Of a stretch of DNA of 64,000 nt, positions 44,288-56,313 are shown in pieces. The DNA lies in the NCBI GenBank assembly GCA_023053545.1, contig JAKZAN010000001.1:4422565-4486564 (forward strand). Direction: 5' to 3'. Within the stretch, counting starts at the first letter, position 1. The number at the start of each line of letters is the position of its first letter. Source of the DNA: Lepidurus packardi (lineage: Eukaryota; Arthropoda; Branchiopoda; Notostraca; Triopsidae). The translations under genes and the position numbers were made by a program. The notes beneath the pieces are model-generated. The model did no database searches. It saw nothing but the letters and a program-made list of their open reading frames with translations, and was not told the origin of the DNA.

Positions 44288-45923
44288 ATGTTTGGTCGAA
44301 GTGCAAAAGCAACAGCAAGTTCATACAAATTCGAAACTCTTCAAGTGACATCTCCTGCACCGTGGGTATTCCATGTCGAATTTAATCGCCCTGAGCAGTT
44401 TAATGCCATGAATACTGCATTTTGGAGGTAAACGTCCTTAGTCAACTTCCCAGTTCGCAACTGCAAATATCTTCCTTACACTCTATTCCCAAAAAAAGTA
44501 AAACAAAAAAATCACCATGCAATGCTGATAAAAACTTTTACTTTTCAAGTGGTATTATACTATTAAATAATGGAATAAAGTTAGTTCATAGATTTATGTT
44601 AATTCAATTTTATGATATATAACAAGTTAAGCAACATAAACAGAAAATACCTTGAACCAAAGCACATACTGTATAGCTTTTTGACGCAACTTTTAAAGTA
44701 GGTGCCAATCGCAGCAATAACTTTGTATAGCACAGTTGCAAACATTCGATGATTACAGTGTTGGAGCAAGTAGAAATGGTTCCAATAATCAGCTTTCTTT
44801 TCCTTTCCAAAGGGAATAGGAGAATGTTTTAGTACCTTAGCTAATGATGAGGATTGCAGAGCTATCGTGATGTCTGCAAAAGGAAAACACTTTACTGCTG
44901 GTACGTTGTATACTTTTAATGTTTGATTATAAAATAATTATTGTGTAACTCTGTTCAAGGTTTGGATTTGAGTGATGTGGGTGAACTGGTTGGTGCAGTA
45001 ATGGGAGACGAAGATATCGCCAGAAAGAGCAAAGCAATTTACCAAACGATAAAATACTTTCAGAATTCCTTTTCGGCTTTGGAAAAGGTTTATTGTTTTC
45101 AGTTTATATTTAACAGTTGTTATATTCCGTTTATTTACAGTGTCCTAAACCAATCATAGGAGCCATTCATTCAGCTTGCATCGGAGCCGGAGTTGATATT
45201 ATTACTGCCACCGACATTCGGTACTGCACTCAGGATACTTACTTCCAAGTAAAGGAAGTGGATCTATATAGGTACTTTGAGTATTTCTTTTTAATATGTG
45301 CTGTATTTAAGGTAGGTTTTCTGCTATTTAAGGTTTGGCGGCAGATGTGGGTACTTTGCAAAGACTTCCAAAAGTTATAGGCTCGGATAGCTTAAGCCGG
45401 GAATTAGCTTTCACTGCCCGCAAAATGTATTCATCCGAGGCTCTTTCTGCTGGACTTGTAAGCCGCATCTTTTCCGATAAAGAAAGGTATTCAAATACTG
45501 TCAAACACTATAAAAATAGTGCTACCAATGTACCAAATAGTATTAACAGTACTATCGAATGCTATCAAAAATGGTATCAGTCCTGTGAAACGTCAGGGTA
45601 TAATGCTCTTCTTTTTTTCTTAAAACGTAGAATGATTAAGGCTTCTGTGGAACTGGCTGCCGTAATTTCATCAAAGTCCCCTGTTGCTGTTCAGGGCACA
45701 AAGATTCACTTAAACTATTCAAGGGATCATACTACTGAGGAAGGCCTAGAGCACATCGTAAGTTTAATTACATTTTTTTATTTTTAAGCAGTTCAATAAT
45801 ATTACGTTAAATCTTGTCAAGGCTTTGCGGAACATGACGATGTTACAATCCGAAGATTTGCAAAAATCGGCAGCAGCGTTGATGGATCGTAAAGCGCCGC
45901 TTCCAGTCTTTGCAAAATTGTGA
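44288..45923 (+). CDS. ECH1: Delta(3,5)-Delta(2,4)-dienoyl-CoA isomerase
   Basis: Enoyl-CoA hydratase/isomerase (crotonase) family enzyme that shifts 3,5-dienoyl-CoA to 2,4-dienoyl-CoA in beta-oxidation of unsaturated fatty acids, in mitochondria and peroxisomes. Exons 44288-44427, 44813-44900, 44960-45087, 45141-45271, 45333-45486, 45631-45757, 45822-45923. Motifs: VFHVEFNRPEQFNAMN, SAKGKHFTAGLDLSD (oxyanion loop), IGAGVDIITATDIRYCTQD, then KEVD and LAADVGTLQRLPK, which carry the expected acidic catalytic residues. It ends FAKL; AKL is an acceptable peroxisomal PTS1, and human ECH1 ends SKL. Joins 44427/44813 (one A short) and 45271/45333 do not keep frame, so indel errors or decay need checking. 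Confidence 0.88.
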
Positions 45924-45925
45924 TT

Positions 45926-46290
45926 TGTTATGGTATATATATATATGTATGTATGACCTGACCTGAGATGGGAGGTGCTTAATAACCCGGCTGGGTATAA
46001 ATGGTGACCCTTCTTGTAAATACAGGGCAGTGAACACAACATGGCGCAGCCGGCAGGATCCAGAAACATGGATCGTATGGACCACATTGTGGCTTCCATC
46101 TCTCCACCGAAATTGGACTTGCAGGTCGAAAAGTACGACGATTTTAAAGTATGGAGAGAAAAGTGGGAATATTTTTCCCTTTTGTCAAAGTTACAAAATG
46201 AACAGCCGGAGTTCCAAGTGGCATTACTGTGCTCTTGTTTAAGTGATGAGACTTTGAAAACAACACAACGCAGGACTCTTATCACTAAGG
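45926..46290 (+). pseudogene. 5' fragment of a Gypsy-like element (LTR end, PBS, start of gag)
   Basis: TGTTATGG at 45926 to GTGAACA at 46036 could be a short or truncated LTR. It is followed by a primer-binding-type sequence TGGCGCAGCCGGCAGG at 46042. A small gag-like ORF starts at 46041 with LDLQVEKYDDFKVWREKWEY and is lost after TTQRR. No partner LTR is in the window. The fragment begins two bases after the ECH1 stop codon. Confidence 0.45.
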
Positions 46291-46316
46291 TAACTCTTAG
46301 TACTTCATTACATTTC

Positions 46317-49300
46317 TGGTGCCGTGACCAGGATGGCTCCAGACTCCAAAGTGAAGAAAATACTTGCTCGGCGTCCTAGACTCCGAAGTCTAGTTACGCA
46401 ACTATTGAACAGAATTTCTGAAGCTCTGGAATGTGAAGAAGTTACGGAAGATCGTTTGCACGACCTCGAGTGCTTCCAAACCGATCTAGAGCGACGCCAG
46501 AAAGAAGAAGACCAGTTATTCGAACGACTCGTAGAAGCTGCCAACGATGAAGAATTGGAACAGCTTACCCAAGAAGACGATCAGTACGTTCTTCGCATGG
46601 ACTCGGTAAGTCACGCATTACAAGTCCAAATTACCTCCTCGAGGAAACTCTTAAATCCCAAAACTCTGCCTGTTGCTAATACGCTCCCAGGTAGCACAAA
46701 TGTCTCAGTCGCATCTTCGGACCATGCTCCGTCAAGTATCAATTGCGTTCCCTCGCCAAATCAATCTCAGCCTCAAGGCTATTCTTTCACAAGTTCGAGC
46801 AAATTGCCGAAACTTGCAGTTACCAAATTTGATGGTAATTTATTGAACTGGAGGAAGTTTTGGGAATCCTTCAATACAGAGATTCACTTACACCCCAACC
46901 TCAGTTCAATAACGAAGTTAAACTACCTTCGTTCCCTTCTCACCCCAGAGGTAGCTACGGTCATAGAAGGCTTAACTACTTCAAGCAATAGTTATCCAAA
47001 AGCTCTCACCCTGCTCAAATCTCGCTACGGACAGGAACCCAAACTTATCGCCTCGTATATGCGTGCTCTAGAAGCCCTGCCTGGACCGTACTTCGACACG
47101 ACTTCTGTAAGACGATCCACGACTCCATTGAGTCTTATATCGGTAGTCTTGAGACCTTGGGAAAAGATACCGAATCATACGGAGATTTACTCGTCAATAC
47201 GCTTTTAAATAAGCTACCGTCACAAATGAAGCAAACCTTCGCAAGGGAAAATAACGTAACAAACCGGGATTTAGATAAATTCAGATCCGCTCTAAGACGA
47301 GAATTAGAAATACGAGAAGAATGTAATCCAGTCAGTACGACTAATTCGTCAAGAAACCCGCAAGATCGTCGTCGTCCCAACCATTTACAAGTCGGTACGC
47401 AATTTCCGACAGCATCCGCTCTCTTCGTTTCGGGACAACCCATAAGAAAGCCCCTTAAATGTCCATTATGCTCCGAGGGTCATTCACCCTTGTACTGTAC
47501 TAAGTACGACACTCCAGAACAACGTCTGACTGTTGTTAAATCTAAGAAGCTTTGCTTCAACTGCCTCTCTCCTTACCATTATCAAGTACAGGAATGCACT
47601 TCCAAATTCAAATGTAGGAAGTGTGGCAGACGCCACCACACTTGCCTTCACGCGGAAAATTATCATGAACGGCGCTCAACCCTCGCTCACACGCAAACGG
47701 AAGTTAAACCCGGTAACTCCGAATTGGCGGGACCTTACTCTGTGTCAATGACGAACACAGTTTCATACCCAAACACCGTTTTGCTCCAAACAGCGAAATG
47801 CGTAGCCACAGCGAATGGTCTAAGCAAAATAGTAAACGTACTCTTCGATAGCGGGGCTCAGACCTCTTTCGTACGCGAGCAAATCGCAAATGCTTTAAAA
47901 TGCATTATTACTCCCAAAAAAAATGTCTGTAAAAATGCTTGGCGCTAACACTTACCTTTCACGGGGTACTACGGAATTAAATATTCTTTGCAAAACAGGA
48001 GAATCAATCCGATTAAAAACTCGAATAATTTCCGTAGTTACTGCAACAATAAAAACTCTCTCTTCGGCTGCCCTACATCAATTCCAGTATCTTAAAAATC
48101 TCCCATTGGCACAGCCAGATCCAGGCGAATCCTTTATGATAGACATTTTGATTGGTGCCGATTATTACTGGCAGTTCGTAGAAGATGAAATAGTGCGCGG
48201 GCCCGGACCCGTTGCTATTAAATCGAAGTTAGGATACCTTTTGTCAGGTCCCATGCCAGACCTAGAACTATGCAATGAATTCACTGCATTATTAATTATG
48301 AATCCAACGCCGATTGAAGATCCTATTGAACGTTTCTGGAACTTGGAAACACTTGGCATTACCAACGAATCAAAAGAAGGAAAACACTTCATCGGTAACT
48401 ATATAGATACGTCCGTAAAACTCGATTCAGGACGTTATTCGTAAAATTACCTTGGAAAACCAACCATCCTCCACTTCCTAATAATTACGAGATTGCAATC
48501 AAAAGGACAAGAAATCTTATTCACAAACTGCTGAATTCTAGCGATCCAAAGCTCTTAAAAACCTACGACCATATTCTAAAGGATCAAGTTGAAAAAGGAA
48601 TAATCGAAGAAATCAAGCTTACCCCTACAGAAATAACAACTTCCCATTTCTTACCCCATCGAGCAGTGATTAAGGAGTCCTCGACTACTCCAGTTCGAAT
48701 CGTCTATGACTGCTCTGCCAAAGCATCACCGGATAACCCCAGCCTAAATGATTGCTTAGAAACAGGACCCCCAATGCAAAATGACCTATGTGGAATTTTA
48801 TTACGTTTTCGCGCTTCGAAATACGCAGTAATGGCCGATATAGAAAAGGCCTTCCACCAAATAAACATCGACAAGACGGACCGTAAATTTGTGTCGCTTT
48901 TATGGCCAAGCAACCCGAAGGACCCAGGCTCCCCTATGCACACGTTCCGTTTCAAGGTCGTCGTCTTTGGAGCTACTTCTTCCCCTTTTATCTTAAACGC
49001 CGTACTCAAACACCACATCCTTACCAAAGGTGGTTCGCAAGCTAAAAGGTTAATGGAGAGCCTATACGTTGATAACGTTATGGCTAGTTTCAGATCTGAA
49101 AATGATGCTATACAATTTTTTGAAAATTCTTGTTCGTTACTGAAAGAAGCAGCAATGAATTTACGACATTGGATTACGAACTCTAATAAATTATCCAACG
49201 AACTTACTACATTCGTCGCGCCCGATGAAAAGCAAGATCACAAGGCACTAGGACTGCTGTGGAACCTGTCCTCAGATCTAATGAAAATAGCAGTCCCAAG

Positions 49301-50666
49301 CACGTTTACCCCTCAAATGAAACTGGATGAGGCTGGGACCAAACGCATCACCGTAAGGACACTTGCCAGCGTTTATGACCCCCTTGGATTTCTTGCCCCT
49401 GTGCTGATAGGAACAAAAATATTTCTACAAGACCTATGGAAGGAAAAATCAGATTGGGATTCTCCTTTCAGCGCCAAATTACAGCAAAAATGGAAGAAAC
49501 TACTCAGAGATATTAAACTCGCCTGCTCATTTTCTATACCTCGAAACGTATTTGAGTATCACCAATGTGTTCTGACCCTACATGTCTTCGCCGACACGAG
49601 CCCTGTTGCCTACGGCGCGGTAGCGTACTTGTCCAACGAGCATACGTCTACCCTAGTTATGTCCCGGTCTCGGGTAGCTCCAATAAAGTCGCTATCCCTG
49701 GCTCGTCTTGAATTGCTCGCATTACTAGTAGCAACTAGACTCCTCGATTACATCGTAACTCAGTTGGATCTGAAGAAAATGTCCACACTGCGAACACAAC
49801 TATGGACTGACTCTAAGATTACGCAATGTTGGGTCGACAACCGAAATTCAAAAGATATTTTTACAATTAATCGAGTCACAGCGATTAACAAAATACGCGA
49901 CAAACATGATTCAAAGTTGTGTCATGTTTCATCTCAAGAAAATCCAGCGGACCTATTAACTCGAGGAATCCATGCGAGAAATTTCTTAAATAACGCCCTA
50001 TGGAAGATGGGCCCGGAATGGCTTCCACAAGAAGAGAATTGGCCGGAAGACATCATTACAATTCCGCCACCAATACACACGTCGCTACCATTTCAGAAAC
50101 AGAACCGGAAAATCACGTTCTAAAAATTCTTTCCAGAGTAAATAAATGGAATAAGGCTCTACGAATTCTTGCCTATGTTTTCCGCTTCGTTTCCAATTCG
50201 CGCTCTCCCGTACGCAACAGATCAGTGAATCTTGAACCCCTTAACGGAGTGGAGTTGGATAAGTCAGAAACTTCCTTCGTCTGCGAAACTCAAAAGAAGC
50301 ACTACGAAACAGAAATCGAGCAGATCAGAAAGAGATCCAAATACGGTATTTCCCCCATTATTAGTCAACTTGATCTATTTCTCGATTCGAAAGGAATCTT
50401 ACGATGCAAAGGTCGTTTATTAAACGCACCAATGGACTATAGCTCTACTTACCCCATACTGATACCCAAACCCTCGACACTAGCCAGACTCCTGATGCAG
50501 CACGCTCATCTTCAATCCCTACATGCGGGAGTAAATGGAACCGTTCACTACCTACGATCTCGATTCTGGATACCAGCAGCACGCCAGTTGGCACAACAGA
50601 TAATCAACCACTGCGTAGTTTGTAAGAAGGTGACTGGACGACCTTATGCTTATCCTACACCACCTC
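46317..50666 (+). pseudogene. BEL/Pao retrotransposon 3, multiply frameshifted and truncated
   Basis: Begins with a primer-binding site TGGTGCCGTGACCAGGAT (46317-46334); no LTR is recognised. Gag at 46324-47208 (FDGNLLNWRKFWESFN). Second frame 47157-47948 has knuckles (CFNCLSPYHYQVQEC) and protease VLFDSGAQTSFV. Third frame 47923-48444. RT and RNase H at 48470-50123 (IVYDCSAKASPDNPSLND, ADIEKAFHQI, HVFADTSPVAYGAVAYL, LWTDSKITQCWV). Integrase finger 50130-50650 (HAHLQSLHAGV, CVVCKKV). The RT motif is YVDN, not YVDD, so catalysis would be lost. At least four frameshifts. A hAT element cuts it at 50667. Confidence 0.9.
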
Positions 50667-51950
50667 CAGTGGCGGCGACAGGGGGGGGGGTCAGAGGTGT
50701 ATATATACACCCTGTCGGGGAATTGCTGACACCCTGTCGGGGAAGGCCATACATGGGTGTCGGGGAGACCTATAAATGGGTATCTGCATAGAGAGAGATT
50801 TGCCGACTGTATCGAAGATTAGACCCAATTCATTCCCACACATCCATACACTGTGTAGAACTTTTGGAGTCACAGATACCCTCCCTCAAGTTCATGTAAA
50901 ATATCCTGATACCTATATACCTAACAATCTGTTTGGTTGAAGTCAGCAAAAGCTGGTGATTGGACAGTGGAGACAGAAACAGTCACTAGCTTGCTTGTTT
51001 GTGAGCTGCATTGCGAATAGCACCTCCTCACCCTGCAGTGGTCGTGGCAAAGTGTGAAGTGAATGTTGTGTATGTGCGTGTGTGTGTGTGTGGGTCTGTG
51101 TGTGTGAATGCATGAGTGCAAGCAGTTCGACTTACAGACGTGTCGAAGGCGGGTGTATTTTCACTTTAGCACGGTTTGAGTTAGAGATGAACAAGTCTGG
51201 TGGAGCTAAGGCTTTACGTCGAAAAGTCCAGTGTACACTGTGTAAAGACATATTTGACAATGATTACCTATCGCGTCATACGGCATCCAAACACCCTGAA
51301 TTAAAAAATTAACAGCGGTTAGCTCCTACATGTGAGCCCGGTGGCATAGTGATGCGAAGTCCTTGGGACATCCCGCCATCAAAGAAACTTCGCAAAACGG
51401 CAGCCACGGATGAAACCATTTGTGTATCAGCACCCTTATCACCCACTGCTTATGAGCATCAGCAAACACATCTTGAAGAAGAGTTGATGCATGAATCAAT
51501 GTACCATCCAGACTTAAGTAAGTTTACCTTTTAGTTTATATTGTAGATAAATACTTGCCAAATATTACAGGTAATGTATTATGCAGATATTTTATTAAAT
51601 GTTTATGTGCACTGTGCAGTAACATCCCAAAATGAAGAAGATACCAATACGGATATGGAGCTGATATGTGAGAATGAGGGCAAGGAAATAGAGGACGAGG
51701 ATCTGGAGAGCAGTGATGATGACAATGACCCGGCTAATTTGCAAATAACTGTTGCGTCTGAGATTGCAGGTATGTTTCCAACAGTTCACTTGTACTTTTT
51801 CTCATGTCTAAGCGATTCTTCATATACAATTTCATTCAGATGGAAGCTTCCCTTCCTCACTTGGCAAGGCCTCCTTTCTCGAAAAATATCCCTTAGACAT
51901 TTCGAAATCTCCTGCAGACGGTGCAAGCCAGCCACGCAATGTAAACTTTC
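50667..51950 (+). mobile_element. 5' part of a hAT element (zf-TTF/ZMYM1-like)
   Basis: Left end CAGTGGCGGCGACAGGGGG at 50667 has the CAGTGGCG style of animal hAT ends and breaks BEL/Pao 3. Exons on the plus strand: 51187-51312 with a BED/C2H2-like finger (VQCTLCKDIF ... RHTASKHPE), about 51350-51520, 51620-51770 (acidic), 51841-51950. The last reads SKSPADGASQPRNVNFPRE, which resembles the lead-in to the TTF zinc finger of ZMYM1-like hAT proteins. The sequence then switches at 51951 to GPKOW, so the transposase core and right end are absent here. Confidence 0.65.
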
Positions 51951-52607
51951 CCAGAGAAAAAGGGTGTTGGACCCATGGATATCGTTTTGAGACCAAAAGG
52001 TCTTGGATTGGGAGCAAATCCACGCCCCATGCAGCAAGCTAACAAAACTGGCACTGCCCAAGCTAGTGCGATAGAAGAAAATCTCCGCTTGATCAAAGGA
52101 GCGTATGTTCGAGTGATTGCTGGCAAACATGAAGGAGCGTATGGCCAGGTAACATAAATTTGTTATTGTTTGAGAGTACATTACTTTACTTTTTTTAAGG
52201 TGGAGAGTTTAGATGAAAACAATGCTCGCGTGGTTATAAAATTGGCAGTGTGTAGAAACAGCGTGAATGTCACCGAACTGGCAGTTCAGCCTGTGTCGGC
52301 TAAAGAGTACAAAGATTCTTCCCGCATCTTAAGTAATTATAAAAACGATAATTTCTTATGTAAATGAATTGTTTGGGTTACCTATCTAGCGAATACATTG
52401 AACTTTTAGATAAAGACAAGTACGACGAATACAAAACCAAAATTGAGAAAAAGTTGGAAGCCAGTAGAGAAGAAGAGCGATCAATACACAAAAAACGCAA
52501 CAGAAGTAGAAGTCCCTATTTGCGGAAAGAAGAAAGTCGCAGAAAGGAGAAGGGGAGAGAAGAAGTTAAACACAAACCTGAGGATTCGGTTGTAGCCTGG
52601 CTAGTTC
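51951..52607 (+). pseudogene. GPKOW: Second copy of GPKOW, part 1 (G-patch to basic region)
   Basis: Near-identical to 33912-34568 (offset 18039). Contains the end of the G-patch exon (to 52148), exon 52200-52332 and exon from 52390. It starts inside an exon, fused to hAT sequence, and is cut at 52607 by the 8.4-kb insertion, so this copy cannot make normal GPKOW. It carries the same one-base defect at the 52332 donor as the first copy. Confidence 0.92.
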
Positions 52608-52639
52608 TGCAAAAAATTTATCCGCCCCGTCCATGGTAC

Positions 52640-53165
52640 GTTTGGTTCATGGGTATAGTTCTATGGGGAGTCCATGTTACGAGCATCGCACGACCATCTC
52701 TTTCCCATGACTGCATTGTTCCATGGCCGATCCCTCTATGGCTTTCCCTGCTCTTGCAGACTATGGTCGCTTCTTCCATGGTTTGTGCATGCCCTTTTAG
52801 ACTATGGGCGCTTCTGTTATGGCTTTCGCATGCCCGTTTCAGACCATGCCCGGTTCCCCAATGGGGTGTGCATGCCCTTTCAGACTATGGCCGCTTCTCT
52901 TTTTTCTGGCCATCTCTTTTCCATGACTGCATTGTTCCATGGACGAGCACTCTATGGCTTTCGCATGCCCTTTTAGACTATGGGCGCTTCTCCTATAGCG
53001 TTTGCATGCCCGCTTAGACCATGCCCGATTGCCGTATGGTTTGTGCATGCCCTTTCAGACTATGGCCGCTCCTCCTATAGCTTTCGCATGCCCACTTCAA
53101 ACATGCCCGATTCCCCTATGGCTTTTCGCCTGCCCTTTTAGATTATGGCCGCTTCTTTATTATTC
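52640..53165 (+). repeat. Left subterminal array, about 45-bp units
   Basis: Ten or more imperfect copies built from CGCATGCCC, TTTTAGACTATGG and CGCTTCTCC. Short ORFs over this stretch are by-products of the repeat. Confidence 0.75.
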
Positions 53166-53609
53166 CTAAGCTGTGTATATGGCTTTTGCATGGTTTTCTG
53201 TATGCCCTCTTCTTATATATGCGTCTGTACATTTTTGTAGACATTGGAACAAATTTTCCCATATGTTAGAAGTATATACATATTTTAAATATTCGTTAAA
53301 TAAAAACAGTAATCCGTGGTAGTTTTTTCTGGAGCATGCGATGGTAGCATATATACGTATATACGCCGCAGTCGTCCCAAACGCCACAATTATTATAGCG
53401 AATGAAACCCGGAGTATAATTCCTTCTTTTTAGCCAAAATATAAGATCCAAAATATATGACGAGCGATACGATTTCCTTATATAGACCGTGATGTTTGTA
53501 GTATATATACCAGCGTACTAAAATACGGTCTAATAGGATATCGTTATTTTAACGTCAATGAGATTTTAGGTCCGATAAATTTGCAACCATGATTCGCTAT
53601 ATATTAGCT

Positions 53610-53870
53610 ATATTGTTCCGCGCGGGTTTATTTTTGGATTCTATAATCAGTTCTAGCTTCTTTCTTTAGATGTCGTGCGATACCAATTTGCAAATATTAT
53701 TCGCTAATCTGTTTTGAACCGCGCGGGTTTTTTTGGATCCTCAATAGTCAGTTCGAGATTCCCCCCTAGATGTGGGTAGATGCCAGTTTTGAAACATCCT
53801 ATAATCAGTTCTAGCTTCTTCCTCTAGATGTCACCCTATACCAATTTTCGATCATTATTACCTGGTCAAG
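53610..53870 (+). repeat. Three diverged ~105-bp tandem units
   Basis: Words CCGCGCGGGTTT, ATAATCAGTTCTAGCTTCTT and CTAGATGTC recur in order with point changes. Confidence 0.6.
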
Positions 53871-53890
53871 TCCTTTAGGAACTGCCCAGC

Positions 53891-54178
53891 TTATAGTATC
53901 GTTTTGCTGTGGTAAACCTCTCGTGCTAGTTTAGCTTGGGTAAGGTATTTGGTATGGGACCGAACTGCAAGGGGTGCGGGTAGGTGTGCGGGATGGGGTG
54001 CGGGATGAGGCGCGGGATGAGGCGCGGGATGGGGCGCGGGATGGGGCGTTGGATTGGGTAAGGGTTGGGGCGCGGGTTGGGGCGCGGGATGGGGCGCGGG
54101 ATTGGGTAAGGGTTGGGATGGTTCAGGAGTAGGTGACGTGTTCAATAGACTTTGAAGACTTTCGTCGTCTTCATCCAT
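53891..54178 (-). CDS. Proline-rich leader exon, minus-strand copy
   Basis: Opens MDEDDESLQSLLNTSPTPEP, followed by PAPHPAPQ repeats encoded by a 12-bp minisatellite (about 53985-54120), then a short tail. The sequence upstream on the minus strand (54192-54293) is an inverted copy of that before the plus-strand exon at 55448, with a matching donor and acceptor. Function unknown; a low-complexity N-terminus of a transposon protein is my inference. Confidence 0.45.
   Translation of the reverse strand: MDEDDESLQSLLNTSPTPEPSQPLPNPAPHPAPQPAPQPLPNPTPHPAPHPAPHPAPHPAPHPAHLPAPLAVRSHTKYLTQAKLAREVYHSKTIL
53985..54120 (-). repeat. 12-bp G-rich minisatellite
   Basis: Units of the type GCGGGATGGGGC, encoding alternating Pro-Ala-Pro-His on the minus strand. 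Confidence 0.75.
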
Positions 54179-54191
54179 CTTGTAACGTAAA

Positions 54192-55438
54192 CCAAAGAAA
54201 AAAAATTAAGATCGGAAATTGTGGCATTTGGAAGGCTATACCTTGTCGTACGACGGTTATAAGTTGTCTACTTTGGTCATCGCAGTGTGTCACTATTTGT
54301 ACTGTAACTTGTTCTGTGAACCTTCACCGGCTTAAGTTGGTTCAGAAAGTTTAGCCGTCCCCAGCGTCGCGGAGAAAACCGCGAGGTCCGGATACCTTCT
54401 ATCCCTTCGATGATGACTCCCTTCTCCTGACAACCCGTTCTCCTACTTTTTCAGGATTAGTGAAAGGCCTGGGGTATCCGGGTATTTAAAAAGGTCAATT
54501 ATCTCTTTCTACAAGTTTTGCAGGAGCAGGTCAGTCAATTAAAGGCACCTTAAGCGAAGCCCCTCTTCCCTCTTTGCTGACAAACACAAGGTCAAAGCAA
54601 AGAAAATTTTTTTCTGCTTGGTGAACATGAATCCAAAAACTGTATTTTTTTTTTACTATTTTAGACCGCATTTGTACAGGAAAACTACGTCACTTACAAT
54701 TCCTGAGAAAATTTTTGTATGGAATGTACAATATAATCATGAACGAATTTCAAAGTCATGAACGAATATAGTCATGAACGAATTTCAAAGTATAATTTTA
54801 TCATAGCAGCCCAAATCATTTCACCCAAGATACGTTAATACAATTCTAACATACATAATACATGTACGTCACTCAAGATATAAAATATAACAAATCTTAA
54901 CAAATATAACGAATTATAGGTTAAAAAAAAGAAAAAGGGCATTTTCGAGAAAATACAACATTGTTACAAAAGAAGTGAATTCACAAAATTTACAACATAA
55001 GTTGTCCGTGTTCTCCCGCCAGCGAAATAATGGAGCATTGTCAAGTCAGAGGCCAGGATTCCTGATTGTCTTGTTGCACTGCTCTTCGGGTAGGAGGTAA
55101 CGGCGAATACGGGTAGTTTCAAATCAATGATCTTCGTTTTGACGAGTCGAAAAGCAAGTTTGATGTTTGAGCTCGAAACAGGTGTCGGTGTAATCGTAGT
55201 CGGAGGACTACGGGCCTGGGCCTAAACATCATATGTATAAAAAAAAAGTGACACAGGTCAGGGCAAAAGGACAAGATTAACAATAAAGGGCAGACTCAGG
55301 AAAACTTCTAAGTAATACAACAAGTATAAATAAGTGACACACTGATGACCAAAGTAGACAACTTACAACCGTCGTACGACAAGGTGAGTCCTTCCAAATG
55401 CCACAATTTCCGATCTTAATTTTTCTCTTTTGTTTCAG
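54192..55438. repeat. Inverted repeat pair around a ~1-kb centre
   Basis: Arms 54192-54293 and 55333-55438 are inverted copies, sharing TTAAGATCGGAAATTGTGGC and GTCGTACGACGGTT-type words. Each arm leads outward, across a probable small intron, to a proline-rich exon. The centre 54294-55332 shows no gene. Confidence 0.75.
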
Positions 55439-55447
55439 TTAGAAGTT

Positions 55448-55715
55448 ATGGATGGAGACGGCGACTTTACGGGCCTCGAAGCCGAACGTTATCCCTACTA
55501 CACGGCGCCTAATCCTGCACCACCCTATACCGCAACTTCCGCACCCCATCCTGAACCGGACCCCATCGCAACCGAAACTTCACCTAGCAATCCCGCACCC
55601 TCTCCCGAGCACGGGAATAGAATCGGGAGGTCAGGCCATGTGCGGGCAAGGCACAGGAGGCATAGGGGTATCTTCTCGGAACGAAGCCGCAGGGACTTAA
55701 CGTGGAAGCACAAAG
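55448..55715 (+). CDS. Proline-rich leader exon, plus-strand copy
   Basis: Starts MDGDGDFTGLEAERYPYYT, continues with PAP/PHPEPDP-type sequence, turns basic (HVRARHRRHRGIF) and ends at a GT donor after WKHK. An acceptor TTTCAG precedes it at about 55433-55438, with a donor at 55383, implying an upstream exon in the inverted-repeat arm. It partners the minus-strand exon at 53891-54178. Confidence 0.45.
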
Positions 55716-56313
55716 GTAAATTCAATAATTCTGATATTTTTTCGTTAATGATGCATCTTGTTTAACTAGTACCTTGCACTATTTCGAAATAATTACCAGC
55801 ATATTGCATACACTTGTCGGTATGACCATCGTGGCGGCGATCGTCAAAATCGTGGGCATACAGCAGCGCTGAGGCGCCACCAGCAGGAGCAGCATAGCAG
55901 CCGCGGCGCGGTGGTGGAAGTGAAAGTGACCGGGGTCATCCCTATCACGAACGGGAGGAATAAAGCAAAGCGGCTTTTGGATTTTTTAAGAAAAGAAGGA
56001 ATTTACGTACTGTACCTTATGTGTTGATTCGTAATTACTCAAACGCTCGAACCATCGTAAAAACTAGCCTTTACTTTCAGGCATAAGCTCTTATTGCCAT
56101 CACCGGATGCAAGTAACTCTTACTTAGCTCAATGGTATCTTTAGGAGATACCATTTCACGCTGGCATTTTGATATTTGAAAGCAACCTCTCGGATGTTTT
56201 GCTACGGTAAACTCGATGATTTCCTGAAGGAAATCATCTCACGAGAGGCTTTACTAAGCATTTCAAATGATCTTAAAAAAAGTTGCTCTAGCGGTACATT
56301 TGAATTTTATCAA
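55716..56313. other. Unassigned sequence inside the insertion
   Basis: No supported exon. A GC-rich patch at about 55830-55930 may hold a small exon; I cannot place it. Confidence 0.25.

Noticed and set aside
51066-51110. GT-rich tract as a functional site
   Set aside because: Simple microsatellite within the hAT 5' region.
52364-53017. 217-codon ORF continuing from GPKOW copy 2
   Set aside because: The part after 52607 is read-through into the subterminal repeat array of the insertion.
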